From Chrysemys picta bellii (taxonomy: Eukaryota; Chordata; Testudines; Emydidae): a DNA stretch of 64,000 nt. The position numbers were made by a program, and so were the translations under genes. The first letter of the stretch is position 1, and each line of letters begins with the position of its first letter. The stretch covers positions 33,640,998 to 33,704,997 of the forward strand of contig NC_088791.1 in NCBI RefSeq assembly GCF_011386835.1, read 5' to 3'. Of this stretch, positions 34,680 to 45,220 are shown piece by piece. The notes under the pieces were generated by a model. It saw nothing but the letters and a program-made list of their open reading frames with translations. It was not told the origin of the DNA and searched no databases.

Positions 34680-35215
34680 AGAGAATTTTCTGTCAAAATG
34701 TTTTTTTTGTTTTGGTTTGATTTTTTCCATACAATCAAAATTTTCTGTGGGAAATAGTTGCTTTTGCCTAAATTATTTTAATTTTCATTAAAATCAAAAT
34801 GAAACATTTTGTTTCATGTTGGTTGACCTGAATCAAAATATTTCAGTTTGACAAATAGAATCAAAATATTTAATTTCAGGTCAGTTTGATACAAATTATT
34901 TTGAGGGGTGCTGCAGTATATCCTGGGAGATATAGTTCAACTGGGGAGCTCTGATCATAGGATAGAATGGGAGCATGAGGCACATGAACTACAATTCCCA
35001 GGGAGGCACATGACAGCTCAACAGATGCACTTAAATGTTGATCCAACTCAAACCAAAATGTTATGACATTTCTGATTCAGAATTTTCAGACCTTTTCATG
35101 GCATGTTTCAATATTTTGACATTTTATCCTGACTCGGGACAAAAACTAACGGCAAAATATCAGAATTTCCTGCAGGATTGAAATTCCAACTTTTGATCAG
35201 CTCTATTCCACACCA
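34680..35215. repeat. AT-rich foldback repeat with inverted centre
   Basis: Outer arms read GAGCTCGTAGAGAATTTTC on the left and TTTTGATCAGCTCTATTCC on the right, with many AAAAT/ATTTT words. The centre contains TCCTGGGAGATATAGTTCA opposed by TGAACTACAATTCCCAGGGA (34921-35005), a long foldback. It has the same plan as 27690-28300 and 49440-49985 but a different centre. Confidence 0.5.
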
Positions 35216-37281
35216 GTTTTCTTCAGGTACCTAAACACACAATAGGGTTTACACTCATTGCTTTCTCTACTAGGCCCATTGATAATACAGTGACCTTTAT
35301 CAATGACTAATCATTATCTTTCACAAGTTTAATCACCTAGCTTAGATGCCACACTTCTCCAATCAATCTGCATATCTCTACCCCAGTCAGTTTTTCTATT
35401 GTTCTTTCAAAAGGGCAGACTGGCATCTTCCTCAGTACCAATCCTCCTACCCCCACTTATTTTCCATTGTTATGAAGTATGAATTAAGAATAGGATCCCA
35501 GTAACACTATTTAGATTGGTTTTATCAAATTTTTAGGAAGCAGGAAAATTCTCTCAAAATAAATATGTTGCTTTCGTCCTTGCACCTTTGTTTTCAATGG
35601 GACACAGTACTGAAAAACAATCCACAGCTGTACTGAGTAATGTCATATAGAAAGTACAATAAGTATTATACCCCTTTCACAGGTGGATGGACAGGCACAA
35701 AGACAATAAGTGGCACCTTCAAGCTCAAACAGCAAGTTAGTAGTAAAACTGTGAAAAGAACCTCCATCAAATCATCCAGAGTCCCAAACCTATACTCTAA
35801 ACTTTATGCCACTCTGTCTCCCTAGTACTAGTTTTACTGGATAAATGTAATTGCAACCCTTCTGCCAGGTGGAGTGAGCAGCAACAAGGACCAGGTTCAA
35901 TGTCGAGGGGTTTCTTTTAACAACAGAAATGAGAAACAGTTTGAGCCCCTATCCAGTAATCTGGGAAAACTAAACAGGAGGTAGAAGGGGTGTCATATTT
36001 CATGGAGTTGGAGGGAAATGATCCTAAATGGGGAGAGACCTGTCTCCTTGCTCATATCTGTCAATGCTACCCCACCTCAGCTGCAGCCACACATCTTCTT
36101 TCCCAGATACTTCCTAGACCAAGAGAAAGGGTAGGTTCTAGCAGCAGGGTGAGGCATTTCACAGTGGAAGGGGCAGCTGAAAGAAAGGAGACAATTCCTA
36201 ATATACAGGATGTGATTTGGAACTTATTACAGCAGAAGCATTGACTTTTATGCTCCTCCAACTGGCCAGAAATTCTATTCTCCTTTTCAACACAGCATCC
36301 GCAGTGACCTCATCAAGATTCTGGATATTAGCCACTCCCTTCTTCCACCCCTAGTTTATATCCACCTGAGAACTGGCCAGCATCCTAACTGTTAAAATCT
36401 GAATATGCATGTTTGAATTTGGTGCCTTCATTGTACCTTTCAGCTACCATATTAAGGAGGAGGCTAGAATACAATTTGTTTCATTGTTGTCGTTTAGTCA
36501 TGATATCCGAAAGTGATAAGTGTCTGGCAAATTATCAAAGGGATAGAATTTGCTCTTCATGGAAATTGACACAATTATCTGACAGCTGGCATAGCTAAAG
36601 ATGGAGTGAAGGAAAGCAAACTAGTGAGGAATGACAGTAATAAGGTATCCTGTTGTTAACCAGTCCACATGTCCATGGGAAGGAAAGCTGCTTTATTTTC
36701 TTAAGAATTTCATATATATATTTGGAATATCCAGGACTTCTGTGATGGTAATTTGGTAATACTGCTCAGTAAATTCTAAGCACTTTACAAAATAGTTGTC
36801 CTTCCACAGTAGAAAATGGAAGGTTAAGTGCTCCCCTTTCTGGTATACATCGATTTAATGCTACATCCCCTGGGTGATTTATAGTAAATTTGCTTTTCCT
36901 GCTCCTCAGTTTCTTGAGGGTAAGTTGCTTTCTGGCTGCTGTTAATGCTAATTCATATGGACCCAAACAAGACAAATACTTTTAATAGTGCTTGAAGCAG
37001 AGGGTTTACTAGTTGTTATCGGTAGAAAAATGTGTTATTTATTGCTAATTGCAAATAAGAGTCTGCTACTTTACATATTAAAGATATAACCACATTATCA
37101 TAGCTTTCCCCAGAGTGTACAGTTTCTACATCAAATTTTTAGTTTTAACTCTGTTCATTGGATGCTTAAGGCACCCAATATCTCTCTGTTTCAGGGGATC
37201 CAAAATGCCATGGTCAGACTATTCTCTTATGCTGAGAAAGCAAGGTCAATGCCTCTTACTTTACCTCTAGGCCTCCAGATA
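35216..37281. other. Non-coding stretch, no gene recognised
   Basis: Short open frames at 35640-36244 and 36766-36975 have no recognisable domain. A fragment near 35865-35920 may belong to an LTR element, but this is too weak to call. Confidence 0.35.
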
Positions 37282-37436
37282 GGGGCCTGCTTCTCCACAG
37301 CCTCGACCTTGTGTAGTCATTTGCACTTATACAAAATGAGTGTAAAATACTATAATTTAATCTGGTAGCCATATACACCCACTTTGCACAAGTGAAAATG
37401 ACCCCCCAAGATGCAAGACAGTGGAGAATCAGGTCC
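37282..37436. mobile_element. Short foldback MITE
   Basis: The left arm GGGCCTGCTTCTCCACAGCC, then CATTTGCACTTATACAAAAT, is mirrored by the right arm ACTTTGCACAAGTGAAAATG and GACAGTGGAGAATCAGGTCC. Relics of the same family are at 13571-13690, 57211-57330 and about 60380-60465. Confidence 0.65.
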
Positions 37437-37768
37437 TGAGGGACCGGTCTTCAACTGTGCCTAAATCTGCTATCTAAGCTAAAGTGGGGAGCTATTTGTG
37501 TCACCCCCCCAATCTGGTTTCTGCTCCCAGCTTTCTTTAGAGAAGTCTCAGGGCTTCAGTAACTCACAACCAGCTACCTGTGACTCCCCAGGGAATACTG
37601 CAATGCAATTTATACTCCAACTGCATAGAAACACACCCCAGGAAGACTTCTATTATGGGAGCTGAAAAGTGGTGCAGAATCCAGCTATGCCTTCCCTATG
37701 CTATCTAGAGATTCATCTACCCTGGGGAATTTCCCAATGTGGCAGTTCCATTGGCTTTGCACCACAAA

Positions 37769-38731
37769 GGGTATGTCTATACAGCGATGTAATCCTAGGG
37801 TTAGTGGGACTTGAGTCAGCTGACCCATATGGGTCAGGAAATCCTGGGCTTAAGCATCTACACTGAATTTTAACCCTCAGTTAAGGATTTTCTGACCCGT
37901 GCTTGAACATAGTACTCTGGTGTCCACACTGCAGTGCACAGACCCAAGTCAAAGTAACGCTATCCCAGAGTGCTCCAGCAGCCTGCCCTCCCCCTGAGGA
38001 TCCCTTATCCCTGCCCCCACCTCACTCCAGGAAGCAGGGATAACAAATCCCCAGGAGGCTGCGGGGAAGTTTTGTTTATTTGCTAGGTAATCTGCGATCT
38101 GTTTGCTATCACTTATAATCACTTAAAATCTATCTTTCTGTAGTTAATAACCCTGTTTTATTTTTTATCTTAACCGGTATGTTTTTGAGTGAAGTGTTAG
38201 GGAATCTTAGCTTTGTTAACAAAGGCTGGTGCATATCTTCCCCATATTGCAGTGGGGAGTGGTCTAATTAACAAGCTTGCACCGTACAGAACCCTGTTCA
38301 ATGCAAGATGGTATAATTCTGGCTTTATACTCAAGTAAGGTGCAAGGTTGGAGAGCTGGGAAGTTAGCTGGTGCCTCCATTGTTGGTCCATGAGTGGCTT
38401 TGGTAAAGCACTCAGGTCACTCAGTTGGGTGTGATAGCTATCATGTTAGGTGATAATAGGGCCCAGAGGGGCTGGCTGTGGGTCACCTGCAGAACAGTGT
38501 GGGAGGCCAACCCAGCTGAATGGTTTGGAGGCACAGTGGTTCCAATGGCTTCCAGGCTTCACCCCAGGGGTACATCCCATCACACTCAGCTTAACACAAG
38601 CTTGAATCCTTCAGCCCTGCAGGGTTGTGGGATCTTAGGTTCAAGCATTAAGTTAACACAATTGGCATGTGGATGCAAGGGGAGGAGGGTTAGGCTCGAG
38701 CCCGGGCTTACATTGCTGTGTAGACATACCC
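37769..38731. mobile_element. MITE with 24-bp inverted termini, carrying an LTR-like insert
   Basis: The left end GGGTATGTCTATACAGCGAT-GTAA is the inverted copy of the right end TTACATTGCTGTGTAGACAT-ACCC with three mismatches. Sub-terminal copies of GGGTCAGGAAATCC / GGATTTTCTGACCC form inner hairpins. An apparently unrelated segment at 38060-38584 interrupts it. The flanks show no clear target duplication. Confidence 0.8.
38060..38584 (+). mobile_element. LTR-like fragment inside the MITE
   Basis: The segment GTTAATAACCCTGTTTTATT, followed by T-rich sequence and ending CCCATCACA, resembles the R-U5 end of a reptile endogenous retrovirus LTR as I remember it. The sharp change from MITE-like arms on both sides supports an insertion. 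The 5' boundary is uncertain and no target duplication was found. Confidence 0.4.
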
Positions 38732-39422
38732 AACAGAGCCAGAGAAAAGTTCAAGATTAAGCCCTCAGTTTGTAAAGGTCTCCATGGATTTGCCCCATCT
38801 TATCTTCTGCACTCACATCCAGCTGCTCTTCTGAACACTCACTTCATTCCTTCATTCTTGAACTTCTGTCTAGTCCTATCGACACGAGGAACTCCTTCAA
38901 AAAATTCCCACCATTGCCAATACTGGTTGAGCTCCACTGGTAAAATCCCTGGCATAGAAAGCCTGCCAGCTGTCAACATCAGTCCAATCAAGTTGGAACT
39001 TAGCTGGTGTGGTTCCTTAATGGATGTTGTTTACTGCTTCTAAGATATTCTTATGCAAATTCAGTTTTTATAAGACAGAAATATTTCTAAAGCTTCCCCA
39101 TGTTAATATAATATTAGAGGCAACTTCAATGCTATCAATGAATGATGCAGGTGTAATTATTATAGTCAGAGTAGTCAGGTGGTAAAGTAATGAAGCTAAT
39201 AACTGTTTTTTTAAAAAGCAGATTTTACTTCCTGCCAAGGATTAAGCATAATGCCAAGATTCAAACAATTGGGCTCCCAAATCCATATTTTAGGCATCTT
39301 AGTAAGTGATATGATTTTCAGAAGTTCAAAATCGCTCCCATTCAAATCAGTTTCAGGTATCCATTTTTTAAAACCCCTTCAGAAACTCCTGCTAATGGCC
39401 ATAGCAGGAGACTCACTGGAAG
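38732..39422. other. Possible L2-type LINE scrap, otherwise non-coding
   Basis: A plus-strand frame within 38669-39043 reads VCKGLHGFAPSYLLHSHPA. This resembles the conserved 'LHGLAPSYL' segment near the C-terminus of L2-type LINE reverse transcriptases. It is short and isolated, so the call is tentative. The remainder up to the hAT element has no features. Confidence 0.35.
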
Positions 39423-39804
39423 CAGGGCTGGCCTTACCATGAGGTGAACTGAGGCAGCTGCCTCAAGTGCCAGACTGTGGGGGGACGCTACTAGGACCCA
39501 GAGTGTAGAAAATTGTGTCTGCTGCTGGTGCATATGTATTCTCTCTGCTCTAGATGCACAGAGATGGTGGAGTGCTGTGCTGGAGGAAGGAGGGCACAAG
39601 AGACATAACAGGCAGGCAGGAGAAAAGGTGAAAGGGAAAAACAGAAAGCAGCAGGAGTTGCAGGGAGAGAGAGTAGCCAGTTAGGAGCCAGTTAGGCCCT
39701 TAAGATACTGATATCTTCCCTCACTCAGGCCCTGCTACCAGCCTGCTTATTTGTCCCCTTCAACTGAGTGTTGAGAGCCACTATAGCTGGCACAAAACAG
39801 CATC

Positions 39805-42800
39805 ATGAGTGAAAGAAGAAAACGCCCCTCTGGGGCAGCATTCAGAAAAAGAAAGAAAGCAAAGGTAGCTTTTCTATCTAAGCAGGAAGGAGCTCTCCTG
39901 AGATACGTAGACACAAATGTTCACGGTGAGCCTTCCGGCCCCAGTGAGGATGTGAGTGGTGAGGAGATGCCTGATCTTCCAGTTTGTCAGAGCACAGGTG
40001 ACCTGGCAGCTACTGCAGCATACATATCTCCATCTCAAATGGATGTAACCATGCACATCCCTGAAGAAAAGTGTAGATCAGACAAGAGTGTGGTGGAGGT
40101 GCAAGAAACAGCTACTGCTGAGTTTAGTTCCTTAAGTCTAGATGATCCAGGACTGTGGACCCACTTGAGCAGTAGCCTGAGGGACTTCCTTGTACTGCAT
40201 GGGGCACAGCAAATGAAAAACTTCATGTTCCCCAAAGTCAGTGAAAATAGAAGTTTCCATCCAACACATTACTGGCGTAAAATCCCCAATGGTGACAAAG
40301 TGGAGAGGCCATGGCTTATGTACTCAAAAACCCAGAATGTTGCATACTGTTTTTGTTGCAAACTCTTCCAGTCTAATGTTCCAGCCACATTGGATTCGAA
40401 AGGAACAAAGGACTGGAAAAATCTGGCTAGAAATCTGGCATGCTGTCATAACTATAAAGGGAAGGGTAACAGCCCTCCTGTGTACAGTACTATAAAATCC
40501 CTCCTGGCCAGAGACTCCAAAATCCTTTTACCTGTAAAGGGTTAAGAAGCTCAGGTAACCTGGCTGACACCTGACCCAAAGGACCAATAAGGGGACAAGA
40601 TACTTTCAAATCTTGGTGGGGGGGAAGGCTTTTGTTTGTGCCCTTTGTTTTGGCCGTTGTTCACTCTTGGGACTGAGAGGGACCAGACATCAATCCATGC
40701 TTTCCAAATCTTTCTGAACAAGTCTCTCATATTTCAAACTTGTAAGTAAACAGCCAGGCAAGGCGTGTTAGTTTTTAATCTTTGTTTTCTCAACTTGTAA
40801 ATGTACCTTTTTGCTAGAGTGTTTATCTCTGTTTGCAGTAACTTTGAACCTAAGGCTAGAGGGGATTCCTCTGGACTCTTTAAGTTTGATTACCTTGTAA
40901 AGTTATTTTCCATCCTGATTTTACAGAGATGATTTTTACCTTTTTCTTTAATTAAAAGCCTTCTTTTTAAGAACCTGATTGATTTTTCCTTGTTTTTGGA
41001 TCCAAGGGGGTTGGATCTTGATCCAGCAGGAGTTGGTGGGAGAAAGGAGGGTGGATGGTTAATTTCTCCTTGTTTTAAGATCCAAGGGGTTTGGATCTGT
41101 ATTCACCAGGGAATTGGTGAAGAGTCTCTCAAGGCTACCCAGGGAAGGGAATTAGCACATTTGTGAATGGTCGCATCGGACCACATCTAAGCTGGTAGTT
41201 AAGCTTAGAAGTTTCATGCAGGCCCCCACATTTGTACCCTAAAGTTCAGAGTGGGGAAGCAGCCTTGACACATGCCATGAGAAGGCAGCAAATCACCAGA
41301 GAGCATTCCATAGGTGGAAAGAGCTTGAGATGAGACTAAGGTTAAAGGCCACCATAGATGATCAGCATCAAGAGAAGATTGCACCAGAGTCTCTTTACTG
41401 GCAAAATGTTCTAAAAAGGCTCATTGCCATTGTGAGAATCCTTGCTAACCAAAACCTAGCACTGTGTGACACTTCAGATCAGCTGTATGTGCCAAACAAT
41501 GGAAACTTCCTTAAAATTGTGGAGCTGATAGCTGAGTCTGATGCTGTACTCCAGGAGCATCTAAGAAGAGTCACCACCCAAGAAATGTACATACACCACT
41601 ACCTTGGAAAAAACAATTCAAAATGAGATCCTACAGTTACTAGCAACAAAAGTCAAACAGAAGATTGTGGCAAATCTGAAGTCAGTAAGATATTACTCTG
41701 TTATTCTGGACGGCACACCGGACATCAGCCATACGGAACAAATAACTTTAATGGTGTGTTTTGTAACAACAACAGAGTGAAAATGTCCCTGCAATGGTGA
41801 CTGTCAGAGAGCATTTTCTAGATTTGATGATACTACAGGAGCTAGTATGACAAATGTGCTTCTTAAAAAGAGGGAAGATACGGGAATTGCGATAGCTGAC
41901 ATGAGAGGTCAGGGCTACGATAATGGTGCCAACATGAGAGGAAAGAACAGAGGAGTATAGACATGGATCTGAGAGATAAACCCTCGAGCTTTTTTTTGAC
42001 CTTTGCAGTTCTCATTCATTGAACTTGGTGGTCAGTGATGCAGCATCAGCATCTAGTGAGGCTGCTGAATTTTTTAATGTAATTCAAAGCATCCATGTAT
42101 TTTTCTCTGTATCAACTCATCGATGGCAAATTTTGAAGCAACATCTGGGAACATCCTCTCTGACATTGAAACCACTGAGTGCCACACGATGGGAAAGTCG
42201 AGTGGATGGTGATAAAGCCTATCCCAACACCAAATTGGGAAGATAGATGATGCCATAGTTGCCATTATGGAGAATAATGCTGTGACAGGGACTGTTTGTG
42301 GGAGAACAGTGGCAGAGGGAAATGGAATCATCAGAAACTTACATAACTTCAAATGTCTGTGTGGCTTAGTGCTGTGGAATGACATACTGTTTGAAATAAA
42401 TGTTGTAAGCAAGAGACTCCAAGGTGTTGACCTTGATATATCTGGAGCAATGGAACAACTGGACAAAGCAAAGTCATACCTACAGTCTTACCAGTCAGAT
42501 GAGGGATTTCAAAACGTTCTGAAGAGTGCACAGAAGTTGGCAGAGGAACTTCACACTGAAGCTATTTTTCCACTCATTCAAAAATACAAGAGTCACTGAA
42601 GAAGAAGACATTTTGATTATGAGGCATGGGATAATCCCATAAGATATACCAAACAACAATTCAAAGTTGAATTCTTTAACCAGGTGCTAGATTGTACAAT
42701 ACAGTCAGTTGAAGAACGTTTCATGCAGGTCAAGGAACACAGCAGTATATTTGGGATGTTGTATGATATTCCAAAATTCCTCACTATACCTGAAGAAGAC

Positions 42801-43211
42801 CTACACCAGCAATGCAGGGCACTAGAGACAGTGTTGACACATGATGACATGTGCGATATTGATGCGAGTGATTTAGGTGATGAACTGAAAGCCCTTTCAA
42901 GATACAGTTCAGCAGGATCAACTCCAAAGGCTGTTATGGAATATATATGCACAAATAAGATGACCACCCTCTTTCCAAATGCTTTTGTTGCTCTGCACAT
43001 ACTTCTAACACTTCCTGTAACAGTTGTCAGTCGAGAACGCAGCTTCTCCAAGCTGAAGTTAATAAAAACACATTTACGCTCCCCAATGACACAGGAGAGG
43101 CTGGTCAGCCTTGCAACCATCTCAATAGAGCATGAGCTGGCCCAGACTGTGGACCTTCAGGAAGCAGTTCAAATCTTTGTGACCAAGAAGGCATGGAAAG
43201 CACCTCTTTGA
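39805..43211 (+). pseudogene. hAT transposase (ZMYM1-like), broken
   Basis: Segment 1 (39805 to about 40443) starts MSERRKRPSGAAF with a basic KKAKV patch and contains a TTF-type zinc-binding region: HYWRKIPNGDKVERPWLMYS, then YCFCCKLF. The LTR interrupts it. Segment 2 (about 41276-41626) has ESLYWQNVLKRLIAIVR and HLRRVTTQEMYIHHYLGK. The catalytic core at about 41690-42000 retains YYSVILDGTPDISHTEQ (first Asp) and RGQGYDNGANMRGKNRGV (second Asp) but has frameshifts and stops. Segment 3 (42019-42246) has LNLVVSDAASASSEAAEFFN and LSATRWESRVD; segment 4 is 42267-42599. Segment 5 (42684-43211) ends with the hAT C-terminal dimerisation domain, FVALHILLTLPVTVVSRERSFSK-type. The canonical 'SGERSFS' Gly is replaced by Arg here. 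The gene has at least four frame breaks plus the insertion, so no active protein is expected. The family resembles vertebrate ZMYM1-like/hAT proteins. Confidence 0.92.
40444..41270 (+). mobile_element. Solo LTR, 827 bp, with perfect 5-bp target duplication
   Basis: It begins TGTCATAACTATAAAGGG and ends GAAGCAGCCTTGACA (TG...CA). CATGC is duplicated at 40439-40443 and 41271-41275. It belongs to the same family as the minus-strand LTR at 19947-20657. A TTAATTAAAAGCC segment at about 40948-40962 and the following T-rich stretch probably mark the R-U5 region. There is no internal coding region, so recombination between two LTRs is the simplest history. It splits the hAT transposase gene. Confidence 0.93.
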
Positions 43212-43500
43212 TTATTCAAACAGATAAAAATGCCAGTGTTTACTATGCAGACAAGAAAAGTTACATTTGCTGTTCAGGCATTTGAAAGTTGTGTTACTTA
43301 AAATTTTTGAACAAGGCATTTTAAGTTGTTAGTTCTCCTTTATTGGCATAGGTAGCAGAGCAGTACCATGAGAGGAGTAGAACAGGAAGAAGGCAGAATT
43401 GAGACCTTTCAAAGTTTTGGCCCAAGCGAGGGGACATGGGGCGTCATTTGGGCTCCCTGCCTCAGGTACCAAAATGTTGTGGGCCGGCCATGACTGAATG

Positions 43501-44930
43501 AGTTGATCTAATGAACCACTCAAACAATATTGGCTTGCCAATGGCATCAAGCTTTCAAAAGTAATAGGATAGAATGACTCCCTCTTTGTTAGTAGGACAG
43601 TCCTATTCAAGGGCTCTCTAGCTGTAGATTAGTCTGATCTGAAACTTTGAATGGCACCTCGGATGCTGGGGATTTAGAGTATTTGAGATGAGATTTAAAT
43701 TGGATTATTCTGGTAATTTTCTAATGCAAACTATACTTTTTATGTGTGTCTACATAAGAGTTTGCACCAGTTTAGATCAATTTAAAATACATTTAGTTTA
43801 GTTGATGGGGTCTATCCTAATATAGACAAGTCCATAGATATATTCATAGCAGCGAGGGGCAGTGTTTATCAAGGAACACATAGAAAAGTACTTTTGGGAA
43901 ACTTGAATTTATTGCTATGATCTCTGTAGTGCAGTTACATTTATGTAATCTTTGTGGTTTTATCCACATTTGCTCAAATTGAAAAAGGACTAGAAAGACA
44001 TTTATTCAGTTTTAGAACTGTGCCTATAGATTATTTAGGACCATAGGCTTGATCCAACTCCCAATGAAATCAGTGGGAGTTTTGCCAATTATATCAGTGC
44101 AAGATGGATCAGGCCTTATATGCTTTACAAAATATACATACAAATATATTAAAAAAGCTTGTTGAACAGGGAGCCCATACATGACCAACACCTGTCAATA
44201 CTGATGTGTGTCACCACATGCATCACACGTCAATACTGTCTCTGAAAACTTCTTTTCACCACAGCCTCCCCAATCCACCTACCAGCCCATCACATGTCCG
44301 CCTCTCCTCAGCGAAAGCCAGGGAAAAGCCAGACAGATTTTTGTAGTGTGTTCAAATCCAGGCTCTAATAAACCAAAAGGTTATTGGAGAAGTGAATTTC
44401 AAAGCCAAGGACCTCTCACCAAGATAGTCCTGTTGCCAGCTGCCTCCTCCCCTCCTTGTATAATCTGATGGGAGCTGTCAACTTGAGTGTCCTGGTCTGA
44501 TAACCTTAACTGTCAGAGTAGCACATGAGAAGAGAAGCATCCTTTAAAATAGCTAGGATCCAAACCACTCAGGGATTTTATTCTAATATATTTACATTGC
44601 AGTAGCACCTAGAAGCCCCAATCAGCTGTACAAACACACAGGGTTGAAAGGCAAAAAAAAAAAACCATCTTAAATTTAGCAAGAAATCAGTTAGTAGCTG
44701 GTGACCATCAGGTCAGAGATGTAACATACTCTGTTTGACAAGTGGGCCACTGCATTGTGCACTATCTGTGATACTGTGAATAAAAGATTATGAAAGAATA
44801 ACTTCGGGACTGCATCCATCCATTTCTCTCTCAATAAGGAATTAGATGACTCCTGAAGCCCAATCTTGTTTTGATTACTCAGAAGCTTACAGCACTGTTC
44901 CCATCACAGGAGCATGACAATACCATTACA
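43501..44930. other. Non-coding stretch with small foldback relic
   Basis: Within 43740-43835 the words GTGTCTACATAAGAG and CTAATATAGACAAGTCC form a weak MITE-like pair. The rest is unremarkable. The 86-codon frame at 44208-44468 is not recognised. Confidence 0.35.
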
Positions 44931-45220
44931 TAGGTTATGCCTACACTTAAAATGCTTCAGCTACACAGCTACAGTGCTGCAGCTGCGCCACTGTAGCTCT
45001 TCAGTGTAGACCCCACAGCTATGGGAGGGGTTCTCCCGTCACTGTAGGTAATCCACCTCCCCAAGTTGCAGTAGCTGGGTCAATGGAAGAATTCTTCTGT
45101 CAACCTAGCGCTGTTTACACCGGGGTAAGGCCAGCTTAACTACGTCTCTCAGCAGTGTGCATTTCTCACACCCTTGAGAGACATAGCTATGCTGATGTAA
45201 CTTATCATTGTAGACCAGCT
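44931..45220 (+). mobile_element. MITE, same family as 16519-16793
   Basis: It starts TAGGTTATGCCTACACTTAA and ends CATTGTAGACCAGCT. The centre has GGGAGGGGTTCTCCCGTC, AATCCACCTCCCC, AGAATTCTTCTGTC and GCGCTGTTTACACC, collinear with the reverse complement of 16519-16793. Non-coding. Confidence 0.78.

Larger units (their letters stand above)
39423..43492 (+). mobile_element. Near full-length autonomous-type hAT element, inactivated
   Basis: The left terminus is CAGGGCTGGCCTTACC and the right terminus GGGCCGGCCATG (decayed from a CCCTG end). The flanking octamers ACTGGAAG (39415-39422) and ACTGAATG (43493-43500) match at six of eight positions, as expected for an old hAT target duplication. 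Sub-terminal GAGGCAGCTGCCTCAAGTGC is mirrored by GGCTCCCTGCCTCAGGTACC. Inside lies one transposase gene plus an LTR inserted at 40444-41270. Without the LTR and one duplicated target site, the element would be about 3.2 kb. Confidence 0.88.
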
